A DNA stretch of 64,000 bases from Dietzia sp032248695 (GCF_032248695.1 NZ_JAVHXC010000007.1:179836-243835); one strand, 5' to 3'; counted from the first letter of the stretch, positions 38,207-48,473 are shown. The notes: a model not told the origin generated them from the sequence alone. A program made the numbers and translations.

Positions 38207-40171
38207 ATGGCCGAGGATTCTGAAGGCCAGCAGATCACCGTGGCGGAGCTGCTCAAGCGCATGGGCGCAGAGCAGCAGGCCGCGCCGGGCGGGCGTCGAC
38301 GTCGCCGTGCCGAGGAGGGGGGCGTCAGCGTCTCCGAGCTCACCGGCGAGATCCCGCGCATCACCGACGACACGGTGCTGAGCAGCAGGGCCGCGCGCCG
38401 TCGGGCGCGTGAGGCGGAGGAGGCCGCCGAGGCCACCGGCGGCGCGGGTGCCGCCGGTGACGCCCAGGGTGGTGACGCCGCCGGTACTGCAGCGGCCGGC
38501 GCCGGTGGCGCTGACAAGGGCGGTGCGGACGCTGGTGCGCGATCGGCGGGCCCTGCCGCGAAGGACGGGGGGAAGACCCCGGGGTCGACGACGACGACGA
38601 GTCCCGCCGCACCGCGCCCGACGCAGTCCGCGACGACCCCGCCGGCCTCGCAGCAGCCCACCACTCGGATCCCGGCCGCGCCGCAGTCGCCGGGGCCGGC
38701 CGCGCCGCCGCCGGTGTCGTCGTCGATGCCCGGCGCCCCGACCCCGCCGCCTGGCCGGCCGTCGGCACCGTCCGCGGAGTCGGGTGACGCCGAGGGGCCG
38801 CAGAAGAAGGGCCTGCGCGGGCTGTTCGGCCGTAAGCGTAAGGACCAGGAGCAGTCCGGGCTCGACGCTCCGGCGGGGCGCCCGGTCTCGGGGGATCAGC
38901 CCACCGTTCCCGCGGCGGGACCGCTCGCCGGCTCCGCTCCCGGAGGCACTGTCGGCGATGCCGGCGTGACGGCGGTCGGGGCCGCGGGTGCGGGCCCTGC
39001 CGCGAACCGGTCCGCCGACACGGACACGGCCACCACGCCGCAGCCCGCCGTCCCCGCCGCGGGGGCCGCCGCGGCTGCGGCCGGCACGTCCGCCGCCGGC
39101 AAGTCCGCGGCCGAGAAGCCCGCGGCCGGCAAGCCCGCGGCCAGTGAGTCCGCGCCCGGTAAGCCCGGGGCCGAGAAGCCCACCTCCGAGAAGACCGCGG
39201 CCAGCGAATCCACGCCCGGCAAGCCCGAGGCCGAGAAGCCCACCGCCGACAAGTCGGCGGCCGGCAAGCCCACCGCCGGCAAGCCCGCTGCCGACAAGTC
39301 CGCGCCCTCCAGCCCCTGGACCGGCGTGATCCCGGGCTCCACCTCGCCCGCGGCCGGGAAGTCCGCCACCGGGACCCCGGCAACCCCGGCCGCCCCGGCT
39401 GCCTCCGCGGGCAGCGCCGCCGAGGCCCCGGCCGGCAAGCCCGCAGGCACCGCGCCCAGCAAGGCAACAGACGCTGCGCCCGGCGCGGCGGGCACCGCCG
39501 CAGCTACTGCGGGCGGCGCTGCCGCCGGCGCGGCGGCCCCCACGTCGGCGACCGCTCCGGAGCAGACCCCCCAGTGGGGCGTGCCGTCGGGCAGCGGCTC
39601 GACCGCCCACCGCGCCCCCGAGGCCCCCGCCGAGCAGACCGACGACTCCGCCCCGGCCGACTCGGACAAGCGCGAGGGCGTCCTCGGCGCGGCGACCGCG
39701 GCGGCCGCCGGGGGAGCGGGCGTGGCCGGCATGACCGCGGCCGCCGTGGGCGCGGGCACGGCCGGCGCCCGGCCCGGAACGGGAGAGCAGCCCGGCGCGC
39801 AGTCGACCGCAGGGGCGACGACCCCGGCCGGTGCTGACGAGCGCGCCACCGACCACCCGGACGGACGCCGCGACGGCGAGTACGCCCCGGGCGGAGCCGA
39901 CGTGGAACGGTCGTCGGCCTCGCAGTGGCTGATCCTCGTCGCGCAGGTGCTGGCCTCGGCCGTCGCCGGCGCCGCCCTGTTCATCGGGTTCCAGCTGCTG
40001 TGGAACAACCTCACCTGGGTGGCGTTCGCGCTGGCTATCGTCGTGATCGTCGGGCTCGTCGCCATGGTCCGCGTGCTGCGCCGGTCGAACGACACGGTGA
40101 GCATCGCGCTGGCGGTGATCGTCGGCCTCGGCGTGACCTGCGGCCCGCTGCTGCTGAGGCTGGTCACCTAG
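38207..40171 (+). CDS. Large Ala/Pro-rich C-terminally anchored membrane protein (Rv0497-like)
   Basis: A 654-residue protein in three parts. The N-terminus (1-60) matches Rv0497: ITVAELLKRMG and VSVSELTGEIPRITDD. A low-complexity middle of about 500 residues is built from degenerate units such as SAAGKPAAEKPTADK. Three hydrophobic C-terminal segments (about 570-650) end the protein. The mycobacterial version is far shorter because it lacks most of the middle. It follows ppx by two bases, with GGAAGGGGAG ahead of ATG 38207. A cytosolic N-terminal motif tethered to the membrane by a long flexible linker is the structural reading; function unknown. Confidence 0.85.
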   Translation: MAEDSEGQQITVAELLKRMGAEQQAAPGGRRRRRAEEGGVSVSELTGEIPRITDDTVLSSRAARRRAREAEEAAEATGGAGAAGDAQGGDAAGTAAAGAGGADKGGADAGARSAGPAAKDGGKTPGSTTTTSPAAPRPTQSATTPPASQQPTTRIPAAPQSPGPAAPPPVSSSMPGAPTPPPGRPSAPSAESGDAEGPQKKGLRGLFGRKRKDQEQSGLDAPAGRPVSGDQPTVPAAGPLAGSAPGGTVGDAGVTAVGAAGAGPAANRSADTDTATTPQPAVPAAGAAAAAAGTSAAGKSAAEKPAAGKPAASESAPGKPGAEKPTSEKTAASESTPGKPEAEKPTADKSAAGKPTAGKPAADKSAPSSPWTGVIPGSTSPAAGKSATGTPATPAAPAASAGSAAEAPAGKPAGTAPSKATDAAPGAAGTAAATAGGAAAGAAAPTSATAPEQTPQWGVPSGSGSTAHRAPEAPAEQTDDSAPADSDKREGVLGAATAAAAGGAGVAGMTAAAVGAGTAGARPGTGEQPGAQSTAGATTPAGADERATDHPDGRRDGEYAPGGADVERSSASQWLILVAQVLASAVAGAALFIGFQLLWNNLTWVAFALAIVVIVGLVAMVRVLRRSNDTVSIALAVIVGLGVTCGPLLLRLVT

Positions 40172-40195
40172 ACGCCTCCGCCCGGACGCCCGCCT

Positions 40196-40232
40196 GACTC
40201 CGCCCGCACCTGAACGAGGTGCGGGCGGAGTC
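40196..40232 (+). terminator. 16-bp perfect hairpin after the Rv0497-like gene
   Basis: GACTCCGCCCGCACCT (40196-40211) pairs exactly with AGGTGCGGGCGGAGTC (40217-40232), loop GAACG. The other bases to 40477 hold no gene; a CCCAT/ATGGG dyad lies near 40320-40350, then a G-rich tract and the proC promoter. Confidence 0.75.
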
Positions 40233-40477
40233 GTCTGTGCCGGGGCTCCCTCGCGGAACCCCCGCTATGCCCACCTCCGGACTCCGCGCCGCCTATCCGA
40301 TGACGCGCCACCCTCGGGGGCCCATAGGCGTAGGCGAATCCGATGGGCGGCGTGCGGCGGGTGCGGGCGCCGGCGAGGGGGACGGGTGCGGGCGCCGGCG
40401 CGGGTGCGGGGGCGGCCCGGCACGAGCGGGGCGGCGGCGCGGGGAGAGGCGCCGCCGGGTGTGGCACTGTTGTGCGC

Positions 40478-41317
40478 ATGACGAGAATCGCAGTGGTCGG
40501 AGGCGGGCGCATCGGTGAGGCCCTCATCGCGGGACTCCGCGAGTCGGGGACCGAACCGTCGGACATCGTGGTGATCGAGGCCGTGCAGGCCCGCGCCGAC
40601 GAACTGGCCAAGAAGTACAACATCCTCGCGACCAGCCTCGACATCGGCTGCGAGGGCGCCGACGTGATCGTGGTGGCCGTCAAACCGCAGGACGTGCCCG
40701 CGGTGGTCGACCGGATCGGCGACGCGATCTCCGACAGCGTCCACGAGTCGATCGTCGTCTCCCTGGCGGCGGGCGTCCCCACGCAGGTGCTGGAGAACAA
40801 GCTCAGCGCCGGCTCGCCCGTCCTGCGGGTCATGCCCAACACGGCGATGCTCGTGGGGCACGGCGTCTCCGCGGTCTGCAAGGGCCGCTATGCGCGCGAC
40901 GAGCACCTCGAGCAGGTCGTAACGATCATGGAGAGCGTGGGCCTCGTCGTCGTCGTCACCGAGGCCCAGATGGACGCCGTGACCGCGATCTCCGGATCCG
41001 GCCCCGCCTACTTCTTCCTCCTCGCCGAGGCGCTGGTCGACGCCGGCGTCGAGCGCGGCCTGCCGCGCGACGTGGCGCTCACCCTCGCCACCGGTACGGC
41101 CCTCGGCGCGGGCGCCATGCTCACCGGCGGCGGCGAGGGCCCCGCCGAGCTGCGCTACAACGTCAGCTCGCCGGGCGGCACCACCGCGGCGGCGATCCGC
41201 AGGCTCGAGGCCAACGGACTGCGCGAGGCCGTGGCGGACGCGGTGGAGGCGGCGGCGTCCCGATCGCAGTCGCTGGCGCAGGCGGCCACCTCCGACGACG
41301 ACGACGAGAACAGCTGA
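40478..41317 (+). CDS. proC: Pyrroline-5-carboxylate reductase
   Basis: A 279-residue enzyme performing the last step of proline synthesis with NAD(P)H. The Rossmann motif is IAVVGGGRIGEALIAGL, then VVAVKPQDVPAVVD, RVMPNTAMLVGHG, and the family signature around NVSSPGGTTAAAIRRLE. It ends in an acidic SDDDDENS tail. CACTGT ends seven bases before ATG 40478, so it is probably leaderless. proC precedes the bldC-like and bS22 genes as in M. tuberculosis (Rv0500, Rv0500A, Rv0500B). Confidence 0.95.
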   Translation: MTRIAVVGGGRIGEALIAGLRESGTEPSDIVVIEAVQARADELAKKYNILATSLDIGCEGADVIVVAVKPQDVPAVVDRIGDAISDSVHESIVVSLAAGVPTQVLENKLSAGSPVLRVMPNTAMLVGHGVSAVCKGRYARDEHLEQVVTIMESVGLVVVVTEAQMDAVTAISGSGPAYFFLLAEALVDAGVERGLPRDVALTLATGTALGAGAMLTGGGEGPAELRYNVSSPGGTTAAAIRRLEANGLREAVADAVEAAASRSQSLAQAATSDDDDENS

Positions 41318-41380
41318 CCCCGCGCGGCCCCGCCCGTCGCCGGATGCGACGGAACGGGCCGCGCGTGCGCCTACCGAACC

Positions 41381-41425
41381 GACCCGCCGGGCAGAGATCT
41401 CTGCCGCCCGGCGGGTCGCGCTTTT
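41381..41425 (+). terminator. Rho-independent terminator of proC
   Basis: GACCCGCCGGGCAGAG (41381-41396) pairs with CTCTGCC...GGCGGGTC, enclosing AGAGATCTCT, and is followed by GCGCTTTT. One of only two clear T-tract terminators in the window. Confidence 0.85.
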
Positions 41426-41603
41426 AACACAACCCCAGCTCAGAACGGGTGAAGGCCGGTCGCGGCGGCGTGTCGCAGAAGTTAATCCCCCACTCCCGTC
41501 GCATTGATCACACCATTCACGCTAGGCTCATACCCAGCACGTGCGTGTCCGTACCGCAGGAGGGGAAGCCTGCGGCACGACGCGTGCCACGAAGGGTTGT
41601 GAG

Positions 41604-41825
41604 ATGGCGACTACCGACAAGACCGATGGCGGCTCGCAGGCGGCGGGGGGTTCCCAGTTCCTCACCGTTGCCGAGGTCGCCGCGCTGATGCGCGTGTCGA
41701 AGATGACGGTCTACCGACTCGTCCACTCGGGCGAGCTCCCCGCGGTGCGGGTGGGTCGGTCGTTCCGCGTGCACTCCAAGGCCGTGCACGAGTACCTCGA
41801 CACCTCGTACTTCTCCGCGGGCTGA
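41604..41825 (+). CDS. bldC: BldC-like excisionase-family DNA-binding protein
   Basis: A 73-residue protein consisting almost entirely of one winged helix-turn-helix: FLTVAEVAALMRVSKMTVYR, LVHSGELPAVRVGRSFRVH and AVHEYLDTSYF. This is the MerR-type single domain of Streptomyces BldC, which binds direct repeats and times development; Rv0500A is the mycobacterial equivalent. ATG 41604 has GAAGGG upstream. TAGGCT near 41520 in an AT-richer stretch may be the -10. A terminator follows, so it is likely monocistronic. Confidence 0.88.
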   Translation: MATTDKTDGGSQAAGGSQFLTVAEVAALMRVSKMTVYRLVHSGELPAVRVGRSFRVHSKAVHEYLDTSYFSAG

Positions 41826-41854
41826 CCCGCGCGGTCCCCGGGCCCACGGCCGGA

Positions 41855-41887
41855 CCGGGGCACGTCCGGGCCCGTGCCCCGGTTTTT
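41855..41887 (+). terminator. Rho-independent terminator after bldC
   Basis: CCGGGGCACG (41855-41864) pairs with CGTGCCCCGG (41873-41882), followed directly by TTTTT. Confidence 0.85.
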
Positions 41888-42030
41888 CCGGGGCGGGGCG
41901 GGAAGGTAGTCTGGACGGGTTCCGTCCCGGCTCCCGAGCCCCGATCGGACGCCGGAGCGAAGTAAGGCCCGTGGCAGTACGGCCCGTGACAAGGCCCCAG
42001 ACCAGTAGTCGACAGGTAGGTGACCCCGAT

Positions 42031-42132
42031 ATGGGTTCTGTGATCAAGAAGCGCCGCAAGCGGATGTCCAAGAAGAAGCACCGCAAGATGCTCCGCCGGA
42101 CCCGCGTGCAGCGTCGCAAGCTCGGTAAGTGA
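42031..42132 (+). CDS. Small ribosomal subunit protein bS22 (AURKAIP1/COX24 domain)
   Basis: A 33-residue, extremely basic protein: MGSVIKKRRKRMSKKKHRK followed by MLRRTRVQRRKLGK. It is all but identical to mycobacterial Rv0500B, the extra ribosomal protein bS22 seen near the decoding centre of mycobacterial ribosomes. AGGTAGGTG lies about 8 bases before ATG 42031. A TAGTCT box at about 41908 could start its transcript, giving a leader of over 100 bases with a GACGGG/CCGTC hairpin. A strong hairpin follows. Confidence 0.93.
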   Translation: MGSVIKKRRKRMSKKKHRKMLRRTRVQRRKLGK

Positions 42133-42175
42133 GTCACGCGGCGCCGCGATAGCGCCCGGACTCACGCCTGTAGCG

Positions 42176-42207
42176 GATGCCCGTCACCAGCAGTGGTGGC
42201 GGGCATC
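42176..42207 (+). terminator. Hairpin after bS22
   Basis: GATGCCCG (42176-42183) with CGGGCATC (42200-42207), and CACCA with TGGTG inside, form a continuous 14-pair stem including one G-T pair. GTATTT follows a few bases later. Confidence 0.7.
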
Positions 42208-42290
42208 GGTGTATTTGCAGCGGGCCCGGCCGGCGCGCTGGGCCTGCAGTCGCGTGCAGCCGACCGCGGCGCCCGCAGCCGCTCCTCTCC

Positions 42291-42330
42291 CTGGCGTCTC
42301 GCCCGCCCCGCAGTGAGCGCGAGACGCCAG
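42291..42330. repeat. 12-bp perfect inverted repeat before the epimerase gene
   Basis: CTGGCGTCTCGC (42291-42302) and GCGAGACGCCAG (42319-42330) pair exactly with a 16-base loop, in the 288-base gap that otherwise holds no gene. Confidence 0.65.
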
Positions 42331-42420
42331 GTTGGCGTGCGGCTGTGGTCGGGGGCGGCGACGGAGGCGGCGTGAGGAGTGCGCACATGGGGGCGCGGGG
42401 CCGCGGCTAGACTCGGCCGG

Positions 42421-43667
42421 GTGAACACCGAAGCGCCAGCCAGTCGACCGGCTCGCGCCGTCGCCGTGGTCGGCGGCAGCCGGTACCTCGGCGCGCACCT
42501 GGTGGGCATGCTCCTGCGTAACGACTCGGTCGAGCGCGTGATGGCGATCGACTCGGTCAAGCCCTCGCCGCAGCACCGCAGGCGCATGCGTGACGCCGAG
42601 TTCGTGCGTCTCGACCCCCAGTCACCGCGCCTGCAGGGCATCCTGCGCGACGCGGACATCGACACGGTCGTCCACGCGGGCCTGCACCACACGGACTTCG
42701 CTCCCGGCGGCCGGGCGGCCGTCAAGGAGTCCAACATCATGGGGTCGATGCACGTGATCGCCGCGTGCCGGCGGGCCGCGTCGGTGAAGCGGTTCGTGCT
42801 CATCTCCTCGACGTCCGTCTACGGCTCCTCAGGTGTCGACCCGGCCATGTTCACCGAGGACATGGCCGCGCGCCGCCACGCCAGCGGCGGGATCCCGCTC
42901 GATCACCTCTCGGTGGAGGGCTACGTGCGGGGCATGTCCCGCAAGCGCCCGGACATCGACGTGACCATCCTGCGCATCCCCGCGATCCTCGGCCTGCCCG
43001 AGCCGACGGTGGTGGGGGAGTTGCTGCTGCCGTCGGTCGCGCCGGTCCTGGCCGGGTACGACCCGCGCATCCAGCTGCTGCACCCGCAGGACGCGCTCGA
43101 CGCGCTGCTGCACGCCACCCTGGGCGCCACGCCCGGCACGTACAACGTCGCCGGGGACGGGGTGCTCACCCTGACCCAGGCGATCCGACGCGCCGGGCAC
43201 ATCCCGCTGCCGGTGATGCCGGCGACGTTCAAGCTCGCCGCGCGGCTGCTGTCGAGTCAGGGGCTGCGGGACATCGGCCCCTCGCAGCTGCGCTTCCTGC
43301 GGTACGGCCGGTCCATGGACACCACCCGGATGCGCACCGTGTTCGGCTTCACGCCGCGCTACACCACCGAGGAGGCGCTGCAGGCGTACCTCGTGGACTC
43401 GGGTGCCGAGCCGCTGGTCACCCGGGACGCGGTCCAACGCAAGGTCGCGCGGGTCGCCGCGCTGCTGCCGGGGCCGGTGGCCGAGCGCCTGCGGGCGGGC
43501 GTGGACACGACCCTCGACGAGCTCGAGGCGCTCGGCGCCCTCGCGGAGCCGGGCGACGGAGTCCCCGCGGCGCCGCACCGCGGTGAGCCCGCCGCGCCGC
43601 AGCCCGCCGCGCCGCAGCGCGGCGGTGCCGACCGCAGCGAATCCGACCGCATCGAGGAGGAGGCGCC

Positions 43668-43671
<4 letters not shown>
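42421..43671 (+). CDS. NAD-dependent epimerase/dehydratase (Rv0501-like)
   Basis: A 416-residue extended-SDR protein. The N-terminal Rossmann motif is VAVVGGSRYLGAHLVGML, then ISSTSVYGSSG, FTEDMAARRHASGG, YVRGMSRKRPDI and LQLLHPQDALDAL-type sequence. It matches Rv0501 (annotated galE2). The usual YxxxK pair is not clean, as in that orthologue group, so epimerase activity should not be assumed. A Pro/Ala-rich tail of about 35 residues follows. TAGACT ends seven bases before GTG 42421 (leaderless). Its stop overlaps the acyltransferase start (GTGA). Confidence 0.85.
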
Positions 43672-44801
<1,130 letters not shown>

Positions 44802-44810
44802 AGAGCCCGG

Positions 44811-45965
44811 TCAGAACATGCGGCGGATCGAGCCCACCGCGCGCACGCCGTACGACGACCGCGCCGCCGCCCGCGCCCCCGCGAGCCCGCCGACCGCCAG
44901 CACGCCCGGCATCGCCTTCTTGGCCGCCTTGCGCACCGTCCGGAAGTCCTTGACGTCCCAGCCGTTCTCCGAGGCGTATTTGCGCAGCTTGGAATCCGGG
45001 TTGATGGCCACCGGGTTGCCGACCATCGTCAGCATGGGCATGTCGTTGAAGCTGTCCGAGTACGCGTAGCAGCGGGACAGGTCGAACCCCTCGGCCTCGG
45101 CGAGCCGGGAGATCGCGTGCGCCTTACCGGGCCCGTGCAGGATGTCGCCCACCAGGCGGCCCGTGTAGACGCCGTCGTGCTCCTCCGCGACCGTGCCCAA
45201 CGCGCCCGACAGGCCCAGCCGGGTGGCGATCACACGCGCCAGCATCACGGGCGTCGCGGTCACCAGCCAGACCTGCTGCCCGGCGTCGAGGTGCATCTGC
45301 ACGAGCGAGCGGGTGCCGGGCCAGACGCGGTCGAGCATCGACGTGTCCACGACCTCCTCGCTCAGCTCGGTCAGCTCGGTGACGGTGCGCCCCTTGACGA
45401 AGCTGAGCGCCTTGTCCCGGCCCGCCGCGACGTCGTCGGCGTTCTCCTCGCCGGAGATGCGGAACTTCGCCTGCGACCACGCCAGCCCGGCGAGGTCGCG
45501 GGCGGTGAAGAAGCGGTGCTTGGCCAGGCCGCGCGCGAGCAGGATGATCGACGCGCCCTGGATGAGGGTGTTGTCCACGTCGAAGAACGCGGCGACCCGC
45601 GGGTCGGCGACGAACGGCTCGGCGTCGGCCGCGTCCGCGGAGGGGGCGGCGGGTGCGGTGACCTCGGTGTCCGGCTCGAGCTTGACGGCGTGCTCGGCAG
45701 AGGCCTCACCGGCGACCCGCTGGACCCGCGCGTCGCGGCGGCGCCACACGAGCCGCCCCAGCAGGGAGACCACATCGGCCCGACCGGGCAGGCGCCGGCG
45801 GCGCGACGGGGCGGCGGGATCGGCCGGTTCCGCAGGGTCGGTGGCGGCCGCGGCGTCCGGGGCGGGCGGGACCTCGTCGTCGTCCCCCGGGGCGCCGTGC
45901 CCGGGCCCGTCGGTGCGGGGCTCGTCGGCGCGGTCGTCGTGGTTCTCCGGGCGGGAGTCGTTCAC
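44811..45965 (-). CDS. HAD-IB phosphatase (SerB1-like)
   Basis: A 384-residue protein. About 130 disordered, acidic and basic residues precede a HAD-IB domain with AFFDVDNTLIQGAS (nucleophile aspartate), VWLVTATPVMLARVIA, and YSDSFNDMPMLTMVGNPVAI. It matches Rv0505c (annotated serB1), though members often act on lipid or sugar phosphates rather than phosphoserine. GTG 45965 is preferred because AGGAGG lies nine bases upstream; ATG 45998 has none. It converges on the acyltransferase gene. Confidence 0.88.
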   Translation of the reverse strand: MNDSRPENHDDRADEPRTDGPGHGAPGDDDEVPPAPDAAAATDPAEPADPAAPSRRRRLPGRADVVSLLGRLVWRRRDARVQRVAGEASAEHAVKLEPDTEVTAPAAPSADAADAEPFVADPRVAAFFDVDNTLIQGASIILLARGLAKHRFFTARDLAGLAWSQAKFRISGEENADDVAAGRDKALSFVKGRTVTELTELSEEVVDTSMLDRVWPGTRSLVQMHLDAGQQVWLVTATPVMLARVIATRLGLSGALGTVAEEHDGVYTGRLVGDILHGPGKAHAISRLAEAEGFDLSRCYAYSDSFNDMPMLTMVGNPVAINPDSKLRKYASENGWDVKDFRTVRKAAKKAMPGVLAVGGLAGARAAARSSYGVRAVGSIRRMF

Positions 45966-46036
45966 CGGGCGGGACCTCCTCGGGGGCTGCGACCCCATCC
46001 TAGGGGAGCCGCGAACGGGTGGTGCACTATCGAGGC

Positions 46037-46306
46037 ATGGTGCACACGGTGACCCTGTTGACCCGCGAGGGCTGCGGCAGTTGCGTCCGCGTCCACGGCC
46101 AGTTGCTGCCCCTGTGCGAGGGTGCCGGCGCGCGGCTCGAGGTGGTCGACGTGGACCGCGCCGACGACCCCGAACTCGCCCCGGAGTACGGGGACCGCCT
46201 GCCGGTGGTGTTGGTCGACGGTGCGGAGCACTCGTGTTGGGAGGTCGACGACGACGAGCTCCTGGCCACCCTCGCCGGGGCCCGCCCGTTCGCGGGGTGG
46301 GACTGA
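46037..46306 (+). CDS. Glutaredoxin-like thioredoxin-fold protein (Rv0508-like)
   Basis: An 89-residue redox protein with the active site REGCGSCVRVHGQL near the N-terminus and LPVVLVDGAEH containing the cis-proline. It belongs to the small glutaredoxin/DUF836 group; Rv0508 also lies next to hemA. CACTAT (46025-46030) ends six bases before ATG 46037, predicting a leaderless transcript. Partner and substrate unknown, but mycothiol-linked disulphide reduction is plausible. Confidence 0.87.
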   Translation: MVHTVTLLTREGCGSCVRVHGQLLPLCEGAGARLEVVDVDRADDPELAPEYGDRLPVVLVDGAEHSCWEVDDDELLATLAGARPFAGWD

Positions 46307-46340
46307 ACCGGCCGGGAGGTAGGCCGGGTTCCGGGCGTGG

Positions 46341-46727
46341 TCAGTCCGCGGCGCCGGCGGGCCGGTCGCGCAGGGCCCGCAGGATGGTCGCGTGCCGGAG
46401 CAGGAAGGCGCCCTCGTCCAACTTCTTGCGGCGCAGCCAGCCGGTGACCTCGCTGTTGTGCTTGCTCGCGTTGCACGAGGCGCAGGCCGGCACCACGTTC
46501 TCCAGGGTGTAGCGCCCGCCCCGGGAGATCGGCTGGACGCAGTCGCGCTGCAGGGCCGGGCCCTCGGCGAGGCAGTAGGCGCAGCCGCCCCACGCGTCGA
46601 GGAGGGCGGTCCACTGCAGGTCGGTGAGGTCGTTGTCGACGCGGGCCAGGCGGCGGCGCCGGCGGGTGGCGTACCGGGCGCGGGTGGCGGCGGACATCGT
46701 GGCGGAGGACCTGCGACGCGGGGGCAC
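46341..46727 (-). CDS. HNH endonuclease domain protein
   Basis: A 128-residue protein. A very basic N-terminus (RARYATRRRRRLAR) precedes an HNH domain with two CxxC pairs (GGCAYCLAE and PACASCNASK) and DCVQPISRGGRYTLENVVPA. The zinc-stabilised beta-beta-alpha metal fold is clear. No toxin, phage or mobile-element partner adjoins it. GTG 46727 sits seven bases after TAGGCT on the minus strand. Role unknown; possibly a repair or defence nuclease. Confidence 0.82.
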   Translation of the reverse strand: MPPRRRSSATMSAATRARYATRRRRRLARVDNDLTDLQWTALLDAWGGCAYCLAEGPALQRDCVQPISRGGRYTLENVVPACASCNASKHNSEVTGWLRRKKLDEGAFLLRHATILRALRDRPAGAAD

Positions 46728-46822
46728 GCAGGACAGCCTACGTCGGCCGGGGGTGCGGGTCCGCGCTGTTCACGGGCGGTGTGAGGCGCTGCACGGATAT
46801 ACCATCCGGGGTGGTGACGGTT

Positions 46823-46851
46823 TTGTCCCGGGGTGTCATGCGGGTTACGGT
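46823..46851 (+). promoter_or_regulatory. Promoter for the haem operon
   Basis: TTGTCC (46823-46828) and TACGGT (46846-46851) are separated by 17 bases. Transcription would begin near 46858, about 108 bases before the small ORF at 46966. Confidence 0.55.
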
Positions 46852-46965
46852 GGATCCCGTTACGGGTCGTACGCAGGCTTGCACGCCACGGCCGTCCCGG
46901 CAGGGCGTTCCCGATCCGGGTGTGCCCTGTGCACAGCCGTGAACACCGACAGGAGACGACCGACT

Positions 46966-47097
46966 GTGGACCAGCGTTCCGCGTGTTCGTCCTGCGGGGC
47001 CGCGTCCTCCGCCCGAGTGGTGTCTCCCCGAGTTGACGAGCTGGCATCCATTCTGGCATGGGCCCGTCCGGCCCTGACGTCCGGGGGTCGGTTGTGA
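46966..47097 (+). CDS. Small ORF (43 aa) coupled to hemA
   Basis: GTG 46966 has AGGAG 10 bases upstream (46951-46955) and opens a 43-codon frame: VDQRSACSSCGAASSARVV, then SPRVDELASILAWARPALTS, then GGRL. It contains one CxxC and ends in a TGA overlapping the hemA GTG (47094-47097). The overlap and ribosome site suggest it is translated and coupled to hemA. I do not recognise it. A short regulatory peptide is possible; a chance frame in GC-rich DNA is the alternative. Confidence 0.5.
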   Translation: MDQRSACSSCGAASSARVVSPRVDELASILAWARPALTSGGRL

Positions 47098-48473
47098 GCA
47101 TTCTCCTGGTGGGTGTGTCCCACCACAGTGCGCCGGTGGCGCTGCTCGAGGCCGTGGCGGTGTCCGAGGTCGACCGGGACGCGCTGACCGAGGAGCTCAT
47201 CGCCGGGGAGAACGTCGACGAGGCGATGATCGTCACCACCTGCAACCGCGTCGAGGTGTACTCGGCCGTGGACGCGTTCCACCCGGCGCTCGACGACGTG
47301 GTGACCCTGCTCTCGCGCCACTCCGGCCTGCCCGTTGACGAGCTCAGCCGCCACCTGTACGTCCGGTACTCCGAGTCCGCGGCCGAGCACCTGTTCTCCG
47401 TCGCCTCGGGACTCGACTCCATGGTCGTGGGCGAGCAGCAGATCATCGGCCAGATCCGCACCGCGTACCAATCCGCGTCCGAGATCGGCGCCGCCGGGAC
47501 GACCCTGCACCGCCTCGCCCAGCAGGCCCTGCACGTGGGCAAGCGCGTCCACACCGAGACCGGCATCGACTCGGCGGGCGCGTCCGTGGTGTCGGTGGCG
47601 CTGGACCGGGCGGCCGAGATCCTCAACGCGAGCGCCGCCGAGCCCGCCACCGACGGCACCGGCGCGGCCGCCGACGCCGGCCCCGCCACCGACACCCCGG
47701 CCTCGCGCCGGCTCGACGGGCGCCGTGCGGTCGTGCTCGGCGCCGGCGCCATGGGCGGCCTCGCCGTGGCCCACCTCGGCCGCGGCGGGATCTCCCACAT
47801 CGACATCACCAACCGCACCCCCGAGCGCGCCGACCGCCTCTCCGAGATCGCCCGCGACTCCGGCACCCCCGCCGCGGCGTTCCCGCTCGAGGAGCTCGCC
47901 TCCGCGGTCGCCCGCGCCGACATCCTCTTCACGTGCACCGGCGCCGTCGGCACGGTCGTCACGCTCGGCGACATCCACACCGCGCTGGCGCGCCGTGCCG
48001 ACCGCGGGCCGCTCGTCATCTGCGACCTCGGCATGCCGCGCGACGTCGACCCCGCCGTCGCCGGCCTGCCCGGCGTCACCGTGCTCGGCATCGAGGCGCT
48101 CAAGGCCGACCCCGCCACCTCCTCCGCCGCCGCGGACGCCGACGCCGCCCGCACGATCGTCGACGCCGAGCTCACCTCGTACGTGCAGGCCGAGCGCATG
48201 GCCGGCGTCGGGCCGCTCATCGGACAGCTGCGCGGCCGCGGCGGGCAGGTCGTCGCCGCCGAGATGCGTCGACTCGAGTCCCGGCTGCCCGACCTCGACG
48301 ACAAGGTCCGCGACGAGGTCGCCAACACCGTCCGCCGCGTCGTCGACAAGCTCCTGCACCCGCCCACCGTGCGGTTCAAGGAACTCGCCGCCCAACCGGA
48401 CGGGGAGAACTACGCGGCGGTCGTACGCACCCTGTTCGACCTGGACCGCGACGTGGACGAGGAGGCCTCATGA
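47094..48473 (+). CDS. hemA: Glutamyl-tRNA reductase
   Basis: A 459-residue enzyme for the first committed step of C5-pathway tetrapyrrole synthesis: glutamyl-tRNA to glutamate-1-semialdehyde. The catalytic cysteine is in VTTCNRVEVYSAVDA; SVASGLDSMVVGEQQIIGQI and the NADPH fold AVVLGAGAMGGLAV follow, with the dimerisation helix near LPDLDDKVRDEVANTVRR. GTG 47094 matches the family start (VSILLVGVSHHSAPV). Its stop overlaps the hemC start (ATGA). Confidence 0.96.
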   Translation: MSILLVGVSHHSAPVALLEAVAVSEVDRDALTEELIAGENVDEAMIVTTCNRVEVYSAVDAFHPALDDVVTLLSRHSGLPVDELSRHLYVRYSESAAEHLFSVASGLDSMVVGEQQIIGQIRTAYQSASEIGAAGTTLHRLAQQALHVGKRVHTETGIDSAGASVVSVALDRAAEILNASAAEPATDGTGAAADAGPATDTPASRRLDGRRAVVLGAGAMGGLAVAHLGRGGISHIDITNRTPERADRLSEIARDSGTPAAAFPLEELASAVARADILFTCTGAVGTVVTLGDIHTALARRADRGPLVICDLGMPRDVDPAVAGLPGVTVLGIEALKADPATSSAAADADAARTIVDAELTSYVQAERMAGVGPLIGQLRGRGGQVVAAEMRRLESRLPDLDDKVRDEVANTVRRVVDKLLHPPTVRFKELAAQPDGENYAAVVRTLFDLDRDVDEEAS

